This document shows positions 18,664 through 28,296 of a stretch of 64,000 nt of DNA, piece after piece (within the stretch, counting starts at the first letter, position 1; each line of letters starts with the position of its first letter). Position numbers and translations under genes: made by a program. The notes under the pieces are model-generated. The model was not told the DNA's origin. It did not search any database and saw only the letters and a list, made by a program, of their open reading frames with translations. Source of the DNA: Psychrobacter sp. I-STPA6b (GTDB lineage: Bacteria > Pseudomonadota > Gammaproteobacteria > Pseudomonadales > Moraxellaceae); contig NZ_VEWM01000057.1 of the NCBI RefSeq assembly GCF_020662265.1, positions 186,001-250,000 of the forward strand, written 5' to 3'.

Positions 18664-18677
18664 ACCTTAACTCTTAT

Positions 18678-19376
18678 CTAATCGGTTAATATTGCATCAC
18701 TACCCAGCTTTGAAGCCATTGCAGTTTCTTTATTATTCATATCTTGAGCGCTGATGGCTTCAGGAAAAAGCTGATAGTCATACATCTCTTGTATCATCAT
18801 ACCAGCTTCTGTTTCAAACCGTGCATTGATATCAACAATTCGGCGCTGAAAGAAACGATAAGCAACCAAAGCAGGAATCGCAACAATCATACCTGCCGCT
18901 GTAGTAATCAATGCTTGTGATACACCAGCAGCCAGTAATGTTGGGTCTTGCATTGCACCATCAGTAATTGCTAAGAAAGAAGAAATAATCCCTAATACTG
19001 TTCCTAATAATCCTAATAAAGGAGCGATTGCACCAATTGTGCCAAGCATATTAATGTTTTTTTCAAGCTGATGAATCTGCACACTTGCACGATTCTGCAT
19101 ATGCATGGTCATAGAATCTAGACCGTACTGACGGTATAACAGTCCAGTTGCCAATATATCACCCAATGCTGTTTTTTCTTTTACATTGAGCAGTTGTACG
19201 CGACTAATATTACCATTTTCACGCAACCGATTAATCAGTTGCTCACGTAAGCGCTTTGGTGCGACTTTTTCATACTGTAGCTTCATGCTACGTTCAATCA
19301 TAATCACTAATGCCAGAACAGAGCATAGCACAATCGGTGCCATTAACCAGCCGCCTGCTCTTATTAACTCCCACAT
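18678..19376 (-). CDS. exbB: MotA/TolQ/ExbB-family proton channel protein
   Basis: Inner-membrane proton channel subunit working with the following ExbD-like protein. Three membrane helices are expected. The first is GGWLMAPIVLCSVLALVIMI near the N-terminus. The conserved pair is in IHQLEKNINMLGTIGAIAPLLG to TVLGIISSF and GVSQALITTAAGMIVAIPAL. The ATG at 19376 is chosen over the GTG at 19382 because AAGG is correctly spaced upstream of it (232 residues). It opens the exbB-exbD-msbA-lpxK-kdsB-holB-pilZ run, which looks like one operon. Confidence 0.88.
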   Translation of the reverse strand: MWELIRAGGWLMAPIVLCSVLALVIMIERSMKLQYEKVAPKRLREQLINRLRENGNISRVQLLNVKEKTALGDILATGLLYRQYGLDSMTMHMQNRASVQIHQLEKNINMLGTIGAIAPLLGLLGTVLGIISSFLAITDGAMQDPTLLAAGVSQALITTAAGMIVAIPALVAYRFFQRRIVDINARFETEAGMMIQEMYDYQLFPEAISAQDMNNKETAMASKLGSDAILTD

Positions 19377-19497
19377 GACCACACCTTAATTATTATTTTT
19401 TTGACAAACATACTATCAATGCTACCCATCATTTAAATTATCAGCACTCATTTAAAATATTGAACGCATGCTTATTTAAACATGATAGAAAAGCACC

Positions 19498-20532
19498 TTA
19501 ATCTTCTGTCAAATGTTTCATTAACTGCTCTAACTCATCCTGTGTATGAAAAAATATTTCCACACTTCCCTTGCCATTTTTTTTCTGCTTAAGCTTAACC
19601 TCAGCACCTAATGCTTCTGACAGTCGTTGATTTAGAGCGACGATTTCATGATTATTTACTTTCAGTTTATCTGTTTTTTCTGACTCGGGCTGTAAAATGG
19701 ATTTGACTAACTTTTCAGCCTCTCGTACTGTCATCTGATTATCGATGATTTTTTTAGCAATGATGGGCTGTTGCTCTTGAGACAATGACAACAAAGTACG
19801 CGCATGTCCCATATCCAGTTGCTTATCAGCAAGATACTCTTTAACCGTTTCATGTAACTGATTGAGTCGTAATAAGTTAGAAACAGTTGTACGTGCCTTA
19901 CCCACCACCTCAGCAATCATAGCATGACTCATACCAAACTCAGTATGAAAACGCTGGAGTGCTGCTGCTTGCTCAATCACGCTCAAATCTTCACGCTGAA
20001 TATTCTCAATCAATGCCAGTGCGATTGCTAGCTCATCAGACAAAGCACGTTCAATAGCAGGAATAGTTGTCTCTCCTGCCATTTTGGCAGCTCGCCAGCG
20101 ACGCTCACCAGCGATAATCTCATGTGTCACCTGCTCTGCTGTTTTATCTTCATTTGCCAATAATGGACGAATCACGATTGGTTGCATCACACCATGTTGA
20201 CGGATAGAGCTAGCCAACTCTGCCAGTGCCGTTTCACTCATATCACGGCGAGGCTGGTACTTACCTGCTTGCAACTGCTCTACTGCTATCTGCACCAGAG
20301 ACATTTGTTCTTCACCATTGACTTGAACAACTGATTTTTTACCAGCTATTTTATTTGCAGAGGCTTTAGCCGTCGCACCTTGAGACTTCTTACGTCCAGT
20401 TGCTTTTGTAGACACTGACTCAAGAGAATTATCATCACGAAGTGCTGAGGCTGTAATCTGTTTTTCTTTTTTAATGGACCCCAATAAGGCATCTAACCCC
20501 CTATTTACAGCCAGTCCTCGTTTTTTTGCCAT
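19498..20532 (-). CDS. parB: Chromosome-partitioning protein ParB
   Basis: CTP-using DNA clamp that loads at parS sites and organises the origin region with ParA. The N-terminus (AKKRGLAVNRGLDALLGS) is typical. It is followed by a lysine/serine-rich region to about residue 75, longer than usual. The ParB core has QLQAGKYQPRRDM, SIRQHGVMQPIVIRP, and the CTP motif IIAGERRWRAAKMAG. The helix-turn-helix lies at MSHAMIAEVVGKARTTVSNL. The C-terminal dimerisation region carries AEVKLKQKKNGKGSVEI. At 344 residues it is about 50 longer than common chromosomal ParB. It lies downstream of parA. Confidence 0.95.
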   Translation of the reverse strand: MAKKRGLAVNRGLDALLGSIKKEKQITASALRDDNSLESVSTKATGRKKSQGATAKASANKIAGKKSVVQVNGEEQMSLVQIAVEQLQAGKYQPRRDMSETALAELASSIRQHGVMQPIVIRPLLANEDKTAEQVTHEIIAGERRWRAAKMAGETTIPAIERALSDELAIALALIENIQREDLSVIEQAAALQRFHTEFGMSHAMIAEVVGKARTTVSNLLRLNQLHETVKEYLADKQLDMGHARTLLSLSQEQQPIIAKKIIDNQMTVREAEKLVKSILQPESEKTDKLKVNNHEIVALNQRLSEALGAEVKLKQKKNGKGSVEIFFHTQDELEQLMKHLTED

Positions 20533-20743
20533 GACAACTTATCCTCTCACCCACTTTTATCCAAGTTGTATACAGACAACCCCTGCACACATTTACACTA
20601 TACATCAACACAACACACTTAGCACCTAGCCCTTGTGACTAGCAACTTTATTTAGTAGGACAATAAAGCCTAATAAATTCCTTGTGAATAAAGGGGCGAC
20701 ACGATACCACGCTTACTCACAAAGTCAATGCCATTAATACGCT

Positions 20744-21526
20744 TTATTCAACTTTTGGCAAATCCAAAGTCAACTGTTGGCTTTGTTTCATCACCTCACT
20801 TGCCAGCTTTTGATAAGCCCGAGAACCTTTAGAATACCTCTCAAAGGTCAGCACAGGCATGCCATGCGCTGGTGCTTCTGCCAAACGCACATTTCTTGGA
20901 ATGATGGTCTGATACATCAAATCCCCAAAATAGGCTTCCAGCTCAGCAGACACATCATTTGCTAGAGTATTACGAGCATCAAATAAGGTTCGCACCACAC
21001 CACGAATATGTAAATGTGGATTTAACTCTTTAAGGCGGTCAATGGTATGTGACAAATCTGCCAGTCCTTCAAGGGCATAATACTCACACTGCATCGGAAT
21101 AATCACCCCTTGCGTTGCAACCATGGCATTGACTGTCAGTAAATTAAGACTCGGTGCACAATCAATGATGACATAGTCATAGCCTGTCAGCGACTGCATG
21201 GCCTGCTTTAATAAGCTGTGGCTATCTACCAGTCCCATCAAGCTAATATCAATACCAGACATATCACGGTTTGCACCCACCACATCAAAGCCTGCTGGAC
21301 TAGTGACTATGGCATCAGCTATTGCAACGCCATCTAATAAAATATCTGCAGTCGTCAACTGCAACTCACGCTTTTCGATGCCAGTACCCGTAGTCGCATT
21401 ACCTTGCGGATCCAAGTCTATCAATAATACATTATTTTTTTTCGCCGCCAAACAGGCAGCCAAATTCACTGCGGTTGTGGTTTTACCCACACCACCTTTT
21501 TGGTTTGCAATGGCAATAATTTCCAT
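20744..21526 (-). CDS. parA: Chromosome-partitioning ATPase ParA
   Basis: Deviant-Walker ATPase that binds nucleoid DNA and moves ParB-parS complexes. It begins MEIIAIANQKGGVGKTTTAV, containing the deviant Walker A. DLDPQGNATTGTG and VIIDCAPSLNLLTVNA (Walker B) follow, then MQCEYYALEGLADL and IPRNVRLAEAPAHGMPVL. All are hallmarks of chromosomal ParA/Soj. The ATG at 21526 (260 residues) is preferred to the in-frame GTG at 21532 because chromosomal ParA proteins begin at this point. rsmG upstream and parB downstream give the conserved rsmG-parA-parB order. Confidence 0.96.
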   Translation of the reverse strand: MEIIAIANQKGGVGKTTTAVNLAACLAAKKNNVLLIDLDPQGNATTGTGIEKRELQLTTADILLDGVAIADAIVTSPAGFDVVGANRDMSGIDISLMGLVDSHSLLKQAMQSLTGYDYVIIDCAPSLNLLTVNAMVATQGVIIPMQCEYYALEGLADLSHTIDRLKELNPHLHIRGVVRTLFDARNTLANDVSAELEAYFGDLMYQTIIPRNVRLAEAPAHGMPVLTFERYSKGSRAYQKLASEVMKQSQQLTLDLPKVE

Positions 21527-21675
21527 AAACACACTCAGTAATACTGACAGTTAAGAGTTAATATAAGATTATTAATATAAAGCAAGAGCGTTTAAAATTA
21601 AAATCATTTAAACTGAATTCATTTCCACAAAATAATCAGCCTGTCACTCATACATGTAAATCATGCTAAGCTCTA

Positions 21676-22326
21676 TCAAATAAGATGCAAATTTACTAAA
21701 TGACGAGTATCTGGCAACTGTGGCACAGACAAGGGTACAACATCAATATTCCATGTTGCCGACAACTGCTGTCTTTCTTCTACTTCAGGGGCATGTCCTT
21801 TCATTGCCTGCAAACAGCCATTGGCTTGCATTTTTGGTGAAGCTAGCGTCACAAAGTCTGTTAAGCTGGCAAAAGCACGAGAAGTTACCACATCAAACTG
21901 CCCTTCATAATGCTCAATACGGCTGGCGATGGGGGTAATATTCTTTAACGCCAGCTCACTACTAATTTGCTTAATAAAACGAATCTTTTTTTGGTTACTA
22001 TCCAACACTGTACAATGACGCTCAGGTTGACAAATTGCAATTATCACTCCTGGTAATCCTGCGCCTGTACCAATATCTAACAGTGTACCATCATTTAAGA
22101 AAGGAACGATGCTCAAGCAATCAAATAAATGCTTAATCAATGCTTCTTTTGGCTCTGTAATCGCAGTTAGGTTATATGCTTTGTTCCACAATAACAACTT
22201 ATCTAGGTACATCAGCAATGTTTGTTGTTGCTGAGCTGTCAAAGCCAATTCTATCTGCACCAGTGCTTGTGACAATTGCTCAGAAAAATCTGCACGGTAT
22301 TTCTCAATTATTTTAAATTGTGTCAT
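21676..22326 (-). CDS. rsmG: 16S rRNA (guanine-N7)-methyltransferase
   Basis: Methylates G527 of 16S rRNA (E. coli numbering) using S-adenosylmethionine. Family features are LLLWNKAYNLTAITEP and the SAM loop LLDIGTGAGLPGVIIAI. The nucleotide acidic strand VLDSNQKKIRFIKQI and VVTSRAFASLTDFV follow. At 216 residues it matches the family. It is the first gene of the rsmG-parA-parB group; its usual companion mnmG is about 37 kb away at 59072-60994. Confidence 0.95.
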   Translation of the reverse strand: MTQFKIIEKYRADFSEQLSQALVQIELALTAQQQQTLLMYLDKLLLWNKAYNLTAITEPKEALIKHLFDCLSIVPFLNDGTLLDIGTGAGLPGVIIAICQPERHCTVLDSNQKKIRFIKQISSELALKNITPIASRIEHYEGQFDVVTSRAFASLTDFVTLASPKMQANGCLQAMKGHAPEVEERQQLSATWNIDVVPLSVPQLPDTRHLVNLHLI

Positions 22327-22498
22327 AGTTAAAGGTAGCTCACCATCTTATTATATTGAAGGACAAATTGCCTTCATTAGAACCGACATTATATAGTCAT
22401 TTCTATGAAATTTCACTAATAGAACCTTACTGGTATCTGTAAATAGCAGACGCTATGGTACAGAATTTTGAGGATACTTTTAACTGGCTTAATATACT

Positions 22499-22511
22499 GG
22501 GGTCTGTTGAA
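22499..22511. repeat. Half-site of the dispersed intergenic repeat
   Basis: GGGGTCTGTTGAA in the divergent rsmG-lonH gap matches one arm of the palindrome at 6309-6346 (one base differs at the left end). Confidence 0.5.
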
Positions 22512-22594
22512 GCTCGCTGAAATTAAAAATCCAGATTTCACTTTATAGTAGACGATGTTATCATCGGCAGTTACTTTCTTGAAAATATGTTCAT

Positions 22595-25009
22595 ATGCAA
22601 AAATCACTATCTTATAAAACTGTCAAACAAATCAAAACTGCCTGTCAACTTAGTGCATCACAAGTGAAGTGTTACACTGATCCAAATACTTTACCAAAAA
22701 CTACCAATGAGGTCGCTGTTTCTAACAATGCAGATTTTTTAGGTATTGGACAACAACGTGCGCTCACTGCTATTGAGACAGCGTTGGGCATTCCTGCCAG
22801 TGGTTATCATATATTTGCAACGGGAGAAAGTGGACTCGGAAAACGTACTCTGATTCTAAAAAAACTGCAAGAACATGCTCAATCACAACGGACAGCAGAT
22901 GATTGGGTCTATGTCTATAACTTCGTTGCACCTCGCTCACCAATTGCACTATCCTTGCCAGCAGGACTTGCCAGTTTTTTGGCACAAAATATACAACAAC
23001 TTTGGGAAACTGCCAAAAAACAATTAACCCAACACTTTAATAGTCCACACTATCTCCAGCAGTTAGATATCATCAAACAATCAACGGCAACACAGTCTAA
23101 CGATAAAAAAAGTAAAAAGAAAAAAAGTCACAGTACATCCAATACCACCATAGCTCATTCTGCACAGCCAAAATATCTGAAGACTGATTTTGCTCAGCTA
23201 GTAGAAACATTGACACTAGAAGATAAAGCCATTGCCCATATTGAGTGTCTACAACAAGCCTTAGCATCACATACCATTACCCCTCTATTTAAGACATTTA
23301 AACAACAACTGACTGAGTACTGGCACAAAACCACCTTGACTGATGCAGTTAGTAAGCCAATACAATCTGCACAGTTAGATGCTCTCTTAACACATTTACA
23401 AAATATAGAAAATGATATGATTACTCATATCATACAGATTGTTAAAGATGCATCAGAGTTTTGCTGTCATGGAATGCAAACTGTTCCTAGTCGTTATGAC
23501 TTTCATATTATCGCTCAACACACGCCCGCATCTGGTGCGCCTATTGTGTTTGAGGACATGCCCACCCATCTAAATTTACTGGGACATATTGAGCAGTTAA
23601 CCCAAAATGGTAGCATTAACAGTGATGTTAGTATGATACAGGCAGGTGCATTACATCGTGCCAATGGAGGCTACCTGATATTAGAAGCAAGTCATTTATT
23701 AGAACAGCCTTATGCTTGGCAAGGGTTAAAACGAGCCTTACAATCTGGACGTATCAAACTTTCCAGTCTAGAGCAAATGCTGGTACACAGTGACAGCCTA
23801 TCTCTAACTCCCGCATCTATCCCTCTTAATGTCAAAGTTATTTTATTGGGTGAGCCAGATTTATATGAGCAACTGCTTGAGTTAGAGCCAGACTTTAATG
23901 CAATATTTAAAGTTCGTGCTGATTTTCATGATGAAGTCCTCCGTAATAAGGACAGCATTTATGCCATGATTGGCAAAATTACAGACATGATACTGGCAGA
24001 TAATCTATTGCCATTTGATAATACAGCACTTGCCAGCCTTATTGACCACCTCAGCCTACAAGCAGAAAGCCAACATAAACTAAGTTTACATAGTGACCGT
24101 CTGGCACAAATATTACATGAATCCAATCGCCATGCACGGCTTAATGACTGCACTATTGTCTCAGCAAGCCATGTTCAACAAAGCATTGTTGATATTACGC
24201 AACGCTCAGGCTATCTTAAAGATTTATACTGGCAAGAGTTAATTGACGGACAACAACTGATAAGTACTCGTGGTAAAGCAGTAGGACAAATTAATGCTTT
24301 AACCATCATTAATTATGCAGACAGTGAATTTGGACTGCCAGCACGCCTAACAGCCGTTGTTCAGCATAGTATTGGCACAGGTGATATTTTAGATATTGAG
24401 CGTGACGTTGAGCTGGGCGGTAGCCTCCATGCAAAAGGCATGCTGATTATGAATAGTTATCTACGTGCTTTATTTAGTCCATTTCATACTCTTAATTTTA
24501 CTGCCTCTATGGCTTTTGAACAGAGCTATGCTCATATAGATGGTGATAGTGCCACATTAGCAGAAGCCTGTGCATTACTATCAGCACTAGCAGATACTCC
24601 CATACATCAATCTTATGCCATCACAGGCTCTATGAATCAACTTGGAGAAGTACAAGCGGTTGGTGGTATTAATGATAAGATTATTGGGTTTTATGATGCT
24701 TGTATTGAGCAAGGACTAACAGGACAGCAAGGTGTTATTATTCCCAGTGCCAATATTAGCCAGTTAATGCTTCGAGATGACATTGTTAAGGCAGTTGCAT
24801 CAGGGCAGTTTCATATCTATGCGGTACGCACCTTGAGTGAAGCACTGACTATTTTAACTGACCTTAACATCGACCGTATGAATAAGAAACAACGCTACCA
24901 TAAATCCACCCTTTTTGGGCGTATTTTAAAGCGCTTGGAAATGTGGGAGATGGATAAAGAGCAAGAAGAAGATGACAATATAGAAAAAACGGAAAAAGAC
25001 AATGGTTAA
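22595..25009 (+). CDS. Lon-family ATP-dependent protease (LonH/YcbZ type)
   Basis: A Lon-like protease different from the main housekeeping Lon. The 804-residue protein has no Lon N-terminal substrate domain and instead begins with a short region before a P-loop in GESGLGKR (residues 77-84). An insertion of helices (about 150-290) with a lysine-rich stretch SNDKKSKKKKSH follows, then an AAA region with GGYLILEASHLLEQPYAWQG. The C-terminal protease domain has catalytic Ser652 in DGDSATLAE and Lys695 in GGINDKI. They are 43 residues apart, the spacing seen in Lon. It is monocistronic. Confidence 0.88.
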   Translation: MQKSLSYKTVKQIKTACQLSASQVKCYTDPNTLPKTTNEVAVSNNADFLGIGQQRALTAIETALGIPASGYHIFATGESGLGKRTLILKKLQEHAQSQRTADDWVYVYNFVAPRSPIALSLPAGLASFLAQNIQQLWETAKKQLTQHFNSPHYLQQLDIIKQSTATQSNDKKSKKKKSHSTSNTTIAHSAQPKYLKTDFAQLVETLTLEDKAIAHIECLQQALASHTITPLFKTFKQQLTEYWHKTTLTDAVSKPIQSAQLDALLTHLQNIENDMITHIIQIVKDASEFCCHGMQTVPSRYDFHIIAQHTPASGAPIVFEDMPTHLNLLGHIEQLTQNGSINSDVSMIQAGALHRANGGYLILEASHLLEQPYAWQGLKRALQSGRIKLSSLEQMLVHSDSLSLTPASIPLNVKVILLGEPDLYEQLLELEPDFNAIFKVRADFHDEVLRNKDSIYAMIGKITDMILADNLLPFDNTALASLIDHLSLQAESQHKLSLHSDRLAQILHESNRHARLNDCTIVSASHVQQSIVDITQRSGYLKDLYWQELIDGQQLISTRGKAVGQINALTIINYADSEFGLPARLTAVVQHSIGTGDILDIERDVELGGSLHAKGMLIMNSYLRALFSPFHTLNFTASMAFEQSYAHIDGDSATLAEACALLSALADTPIHQSYAITGSMNQLGEVQAVGGINDKIIGFYDACIEQGLTGQQGVIIPSANISQLMLRDDIVKAVASGQFHIYAVRTLSEALTILTDLNIDRMNKKQRYHKSTLFGRILKRLEMWEMDKEQEEDDNIEKTEKDNG

Positions 25010-25041
25010 AATCAAGCTTAACAAAGCTCAAATTTAAAAAA

Positions 25042-25139
25042 TAGGGTCTAAAAATTTAGCCAATGTTTACACAAAAGTAAAATAAGCTATATTCCTTGTA
25101 AATACTCACTTGACGGGGTGAATGTTCAACAGACCCTAA
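25042..25139. repeat. Region bounded by inverted ends of the dispersed repeat
   Basis: TAGGGTCTA near 25042 and TGAATGTTCAACAGACCCTA (25119-25138) face each other about 98 bases apart. The right end is a full half-site of the palindrome family, the left end a shorter match. This could be a small MITE-like unit, but no target-site duplication was confirmed. Confidence 0.35.
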
Positions 25140-25256
25140 TGGTAATGAAGAGTAAGTAAGATAAATTTGAGCTAAGATAACAGATTTATAGTAGAACAAC
25201 ACGACAATACCTCGTAACATAACTCCCATCTATAAGCTAAATAAAAGACTAGACAC

Positions 25257-26288
25257 ATGGAAACATCACCAAAACAAGACAGCACCGCCACCACCGCCAG
25301 ACAATGGCAACTTCTTTCACAATTGGAGCGTGGACGCTGGCTCGGTACAGCTCATATTCATGAACAACTACAATTAGCAGGATTTGATGTCAGTCTACGC
25401 ACCATTCAAAGAGACCTTAATGCACTGGCAAAACGCTTTCCCATCGAAAAAAATAATGCCAATCCTCAAGGTTGGCGCTGGAAAGATGACGCACCCATAC
25501 AAAGTCTGCCACATATGAACCTTTCACAAGCAGTGGCTTTTAACATGGTTGAAGCCAACTTAGCCCAACTTTTACCACCAGCCATACTTGATGAGTTGTT
25601 TCCATGGTTTGACCTTGCACGTCGTCAACTCAAAGACAGCAAACTGACGCATACTTGGCTTGACCGTGTACGTATTGAACCTGCGACACAATCACTAATT
25701 GCACCCAGCATTGACCTAAAGTGCAAAGATGGTATTTATGAAGCAATATTTCATCAAAAACAAATTTGTGCCGAATATACCAGACGCAATACAGATGAAC
25801 CTAGCAACTACCTTCTTAACCCACTCGCTATTGTTCAACGTGGCGTCATTATTTATTTATTGGCAACTCGTGTAGAAGACCCAGAAGCCATTATTCGTAC
25901 CTTTGCTCTACATCGCTTTACACAAGTAGAAGTTGAGGACGCTGATGTCGTCATACCAAAAGACTTTGACTTAGCAAGTTACCTAGATGCTGGCGGAATG
26001 GGATTTGCCCATCCTTCTTTCAAAGATTTACCAAATCATGGAAAAAATACTGCCATTACCCTTGTCTTTCAGGGACAAGCTGGGAAAAGCCTAACCGAAA
26101 GTAAACTGAGCGAAGACCAACAAGTCATCGAAAATGAGGAAGATGACACACTGACAGTTACTGCGACTGTCAACTTAACCTCACAACTGGTTTGGTGGTT
26201 GCGAGGGTTTGGTAATGGATTAAAACATATCCAACCCAAAATACTTGCAGATGCTGTTAGGCAAACAGAAGAAATTACAGAAAGCTAG
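25257..26288 (+). CDS. WYL-domain transcriptional regulator
   Basis: DNA-binding regulator with a winged helix-turn-helix at the N-terminus (about residues 12-70). This contains QLERGRWLGTAHIHEQLQ and LRTIQRDLNALAKRFPIEK, followed by the WYL ligand-binding region. The conserved region includes YLLNPLAIVQRGVIIYLLAT and RTFALHRFTQVEV. A winged C-terminal extension ends with LTSQLVWWLRGFGNG. Length 343 is typical of WYL regulators. Its target is unknown; the next gene on the same strand (65 bases away) encodes a TerD-domain protein, an obvious candidate target. Confidence 0.85.
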   Translation: METSPKQDSTATTARQWQLLSQLERGRWLGTAHIHEQLQLAGFDVSLRTIQRDLNALAKRFPIEKNNANPQGWRWKDDAPIQSLPHMNLSQAVAFNMVEANLAQLLPPAILDELFPWFDLARRQLKDSKLTHTWLDRVRIEPATQSLIAPSIDLKCKDGIYEAIFHQKQICAEYTRRNTDEPSNYLLNPLAIVQRGVIIYLLATRVEDPEAIIRTFALHRFTQVEVEDADVVIPKDFDLASYLDAGGMGFAHPSFKDLPNHGKNTAITLVFQGQAGKSLTESKLSEDQQVIENEEDDTLTVTATVNLTSQLVWWLRGFGNGLKHIQPKILADAVRQTEEITES

Positions 26289-26353
26289 TTTCTAATTGAT
26301 AAATATCAATCATCACAATCCAACATTAGCCCCTATGAACTGAAGAGCCAACT

Positions 26354-27013
26354 ATGTCAGACAGTATACAAACCGACGCATCAACTCTTTCTCAACCTCT
26401 ACCAGAAACATGGCTACTTAGTGAGCATAATATCAAAAGTCATAACCTTGTTTTTGGTCTAAACTTTCGCCCCACAAAAGTTCCCAAATCAGGGCTTATC
26501 AATCGTATAAAAAACAAACAGCAGTCAATGGATATTGATATCTCTTGTCTGTTATTTGATGCTAACTGCACGCTTGTCGATCAAGTCTGGTTTAAACAGT
26601 TACGTGACCAATCCCAAGCCATTCGCCATCACGGCGACAGCCTTAATGGTAAAGATAGAGGTAGTTTGGCAGAGATAGACCATAATGTCGATTTAGAGCA
26701 GATAGAGCTTCGTCTATCTAAACTTCCTGAAGAAGTGCAATATCTTACATTAATCGTCTCTTCTTACTATGGACAGCCACTAACACAATTAGAATATGGG
26801 GCAGTTAGAATCGAAGATGACGAGGGCAACATCATTGACCTACAAGACTTAAATGCTCTACCTGCTAATTGCAATGCTTTATGGTTAGCTTGTCTCAGTC
26901 GTGAATTAGGTGAATGGCGTGTCACCATGCACAAATTCCCACTGGCACATCATGACATTCCTCATATTGCTGATGACATCAAAAAAGAGCTACTACGTGC
27001 TTTAGCACTTTAA
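26354..27013 (+). CDS. TerD-domain protein
   Basis: A protein related to the TerD/CABP family of tellurium- and stress-related calcium-binding proteins. Conserved pattern is seen in DIDISCLLFDANCTLVDQVWF, SQAIRHHGDSLNGKDRG, LSKLPEEVQYLTLIVSS, YYGQPLTQLEYGAVRIED and ELGEWRVTMHKF. Length (219) is slightly longer than the usual 190, with an N-terminal tail of about 25 residues. Several acidic calcium-site positions of the family are less obvious. No other ter gene is nearby. The upstream WYL regulator may control it. A strong terminator follows. Confidence 0.75.
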   Translation: MSDSIQTDASTLSQPLPETWLLSEHNIKSHNLVFGLNFRPTKVPKSGLINRIKNKQQSMDIDISCLLFDANCTLVDQVWFKQLRDQSQAIRHHGDSLNGKDRGSLAEIDHNVDLEQIELRLSKLPEEVQYLTLIVSSYYGQPLTQLEYGAVRIEDDEGNIIDLQDLNALPANCNALWLACLSRELGEWRVTMHKFPLAHHDIPHIADDIKKELLRALAL

Positions 27014-27040
27014 AACATACCAATAACATACTCAAATATA

Positions 27041-27076
27041 AAAATCCCTTGTTAATATATTAGCAAGGGATTTTTT
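27041..27076 (+). terminator. Intrinsic terminator after the TerD-domain gene
   Basis: AAAATCCCTTG and CAAGGGATTTT form an 11-bp stem with a T-run. It may also stop the converging channel gene. Confidence 0.85.
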
Positions 27077-27108
27077 CAGCCATAAACCTATAAAAAGACT
27101 ATATAAAA

Positions 27109-28089
27109 CTATAGCTTCTCACCACAATGTGGACAGTAGCATTTTTTTTCCAGCTCTCTCATCTTATTTTCATGCTCCTGCTCTCGTAGCACCTGTGTCA
27201 CAATCTCTTGTGCATCTTCTTTATTTAACCCAATCTCCCGACGTAGCTTATCAATTTTTAATGTATTCTGCATTAAGCTAATATTTTCATTTAACAACAA
27301 CTCTTTAAATCTAAGCTCTAACTCTTCACGCCGTTGCTCTAGCTCAGATGCCAGACCAGATGCCAAAATACCTGCAGGTAACGCAGCTAAGCCAACACCC
27401 AAAATAGTAATCACTGCCCCCAGTACCTTACCAGTAATAGTAACAGGGACAACATCGCCATATCCCACTGTGGTCAATGTCACCACTGCCCACCACATAG
27501 ACTTTGGAATCGACTCAAATTCATCAGGCTGTGCTTGATTTTCTACCAGATAAATACCACTAGCAGCCATCACAATCATAATCACAAGAATAAATAGAAC
27601 TGCTTTAAATGAATCTTTTTCCTTATTTATCACCACCAATAAAATACGCATTGCCACAAAATAGCGTGTTAACTTAAGTAGACGGAACAAACGTAATATT
27701 CTTAAGAAACGTAAATCAATATTAACAAAGAAGTTCAAGTATGCAGGGGCAATGGCAATCAAATCAATCAGCCCGCTCGGACTTTTTATCCAGTTCCACC
27801 TTTGCCTCCATTTGCCAGCACTGGGATCTGTTTCAACAATACACCAAACCCGCAATAAGTATTCAATCGAAAAGACCACTAAAGAGAAGTCTTCAAACCA
27901 ATTAAAATACTGCTGATAAGGATAATACCAAGTATCCACCGACTCACAAATAACAGCCGCCACATTCGCCAAAATTAAGAAAATTAAAAAACGATCCACA
28001 GCCCTACTGAGTCTATTTTCAAACTCATTATTTTGCAAAACGTCATAAACATATCTTCTTAAACGGCGATAGGCAGTAAGATGACTCAT
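27109..28089 (-). CDS. Voltage-gated-type potassium channel protein
   Basis: Six-helix ion channel of the Kv/KvAP type. Residues about 25-45 form S1. An arginine-rich S4, FLRILRLFRLLKLTRYF, follows the S3 region. The pore carries MWWAVVTLTTVGYGDVVPVT with the TVGYGD potassium filter, and a final helix follows. The C-terminus has a long charged helix (ELEQRREELELRFKELL) and ends CYCPHCGEKL, a two-CxxC-like short tail that may bind zinc. It is monocistronic, converging on the TerD gene. Gating cannot be inferred from sequence. Confidence 0.88.
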   Translation of the reverse strand: MSHLTAYRRLRRYVYDVLQNNEFENRLSRAVDRFLIFLILANVAAVICESVDTWYYPYQQYFNWFEDFSLVVFSIEYLLRVWCIVETDPSAGKWRQRWNWIKSPSGLIDLIAIAPAYLNFFVNIDLRFLRILRLFRLLKLTRYFVAMRILLVVINKEKDSFKAVLFILVIMIVMAASGIYLVENQAQPDEFESIPKSMWWAVVTLTTVGYGDVVPVTITGKVLGAVITILGVGLAALPAGILASGLASELEQRREELELRFKELLLNENISLMQNTLKIDKLRREIGLNKEDAQEIVTQVLREQEHENKMRELEKKCYCPHCGEKL

Positions 28090-28237
28090 AATATCCCAAT
28101 AAATAAATGGTAATAATTTAAAAAACTCAATAATATACTAAACCTAATACAATAAATCACCTAAATTCAACTTATTGCTAAGTCATTTTGATTAATAACA
28201 ACTATACGACCAAATATAATCAAAGAAAACCATAAAT

Positions 28238-28266
28238 AAAAAAGACCATCCGAAGATGGTCTTTTT
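28238..28266 (-). terminator. Bidirectional-looking terminator downstream of aceF
   Basis: AAAAAGACCATC and GATGGTCTTTTT surround a short CGAA loop, with A- and T-runs. It lies 30 bases past the aceF stop and stops the aceE-aceF transcript. Confidence 0.85.
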
Positions 28267-28296
28267 GTACAATTTCAAAATAATCTATAATAATAA

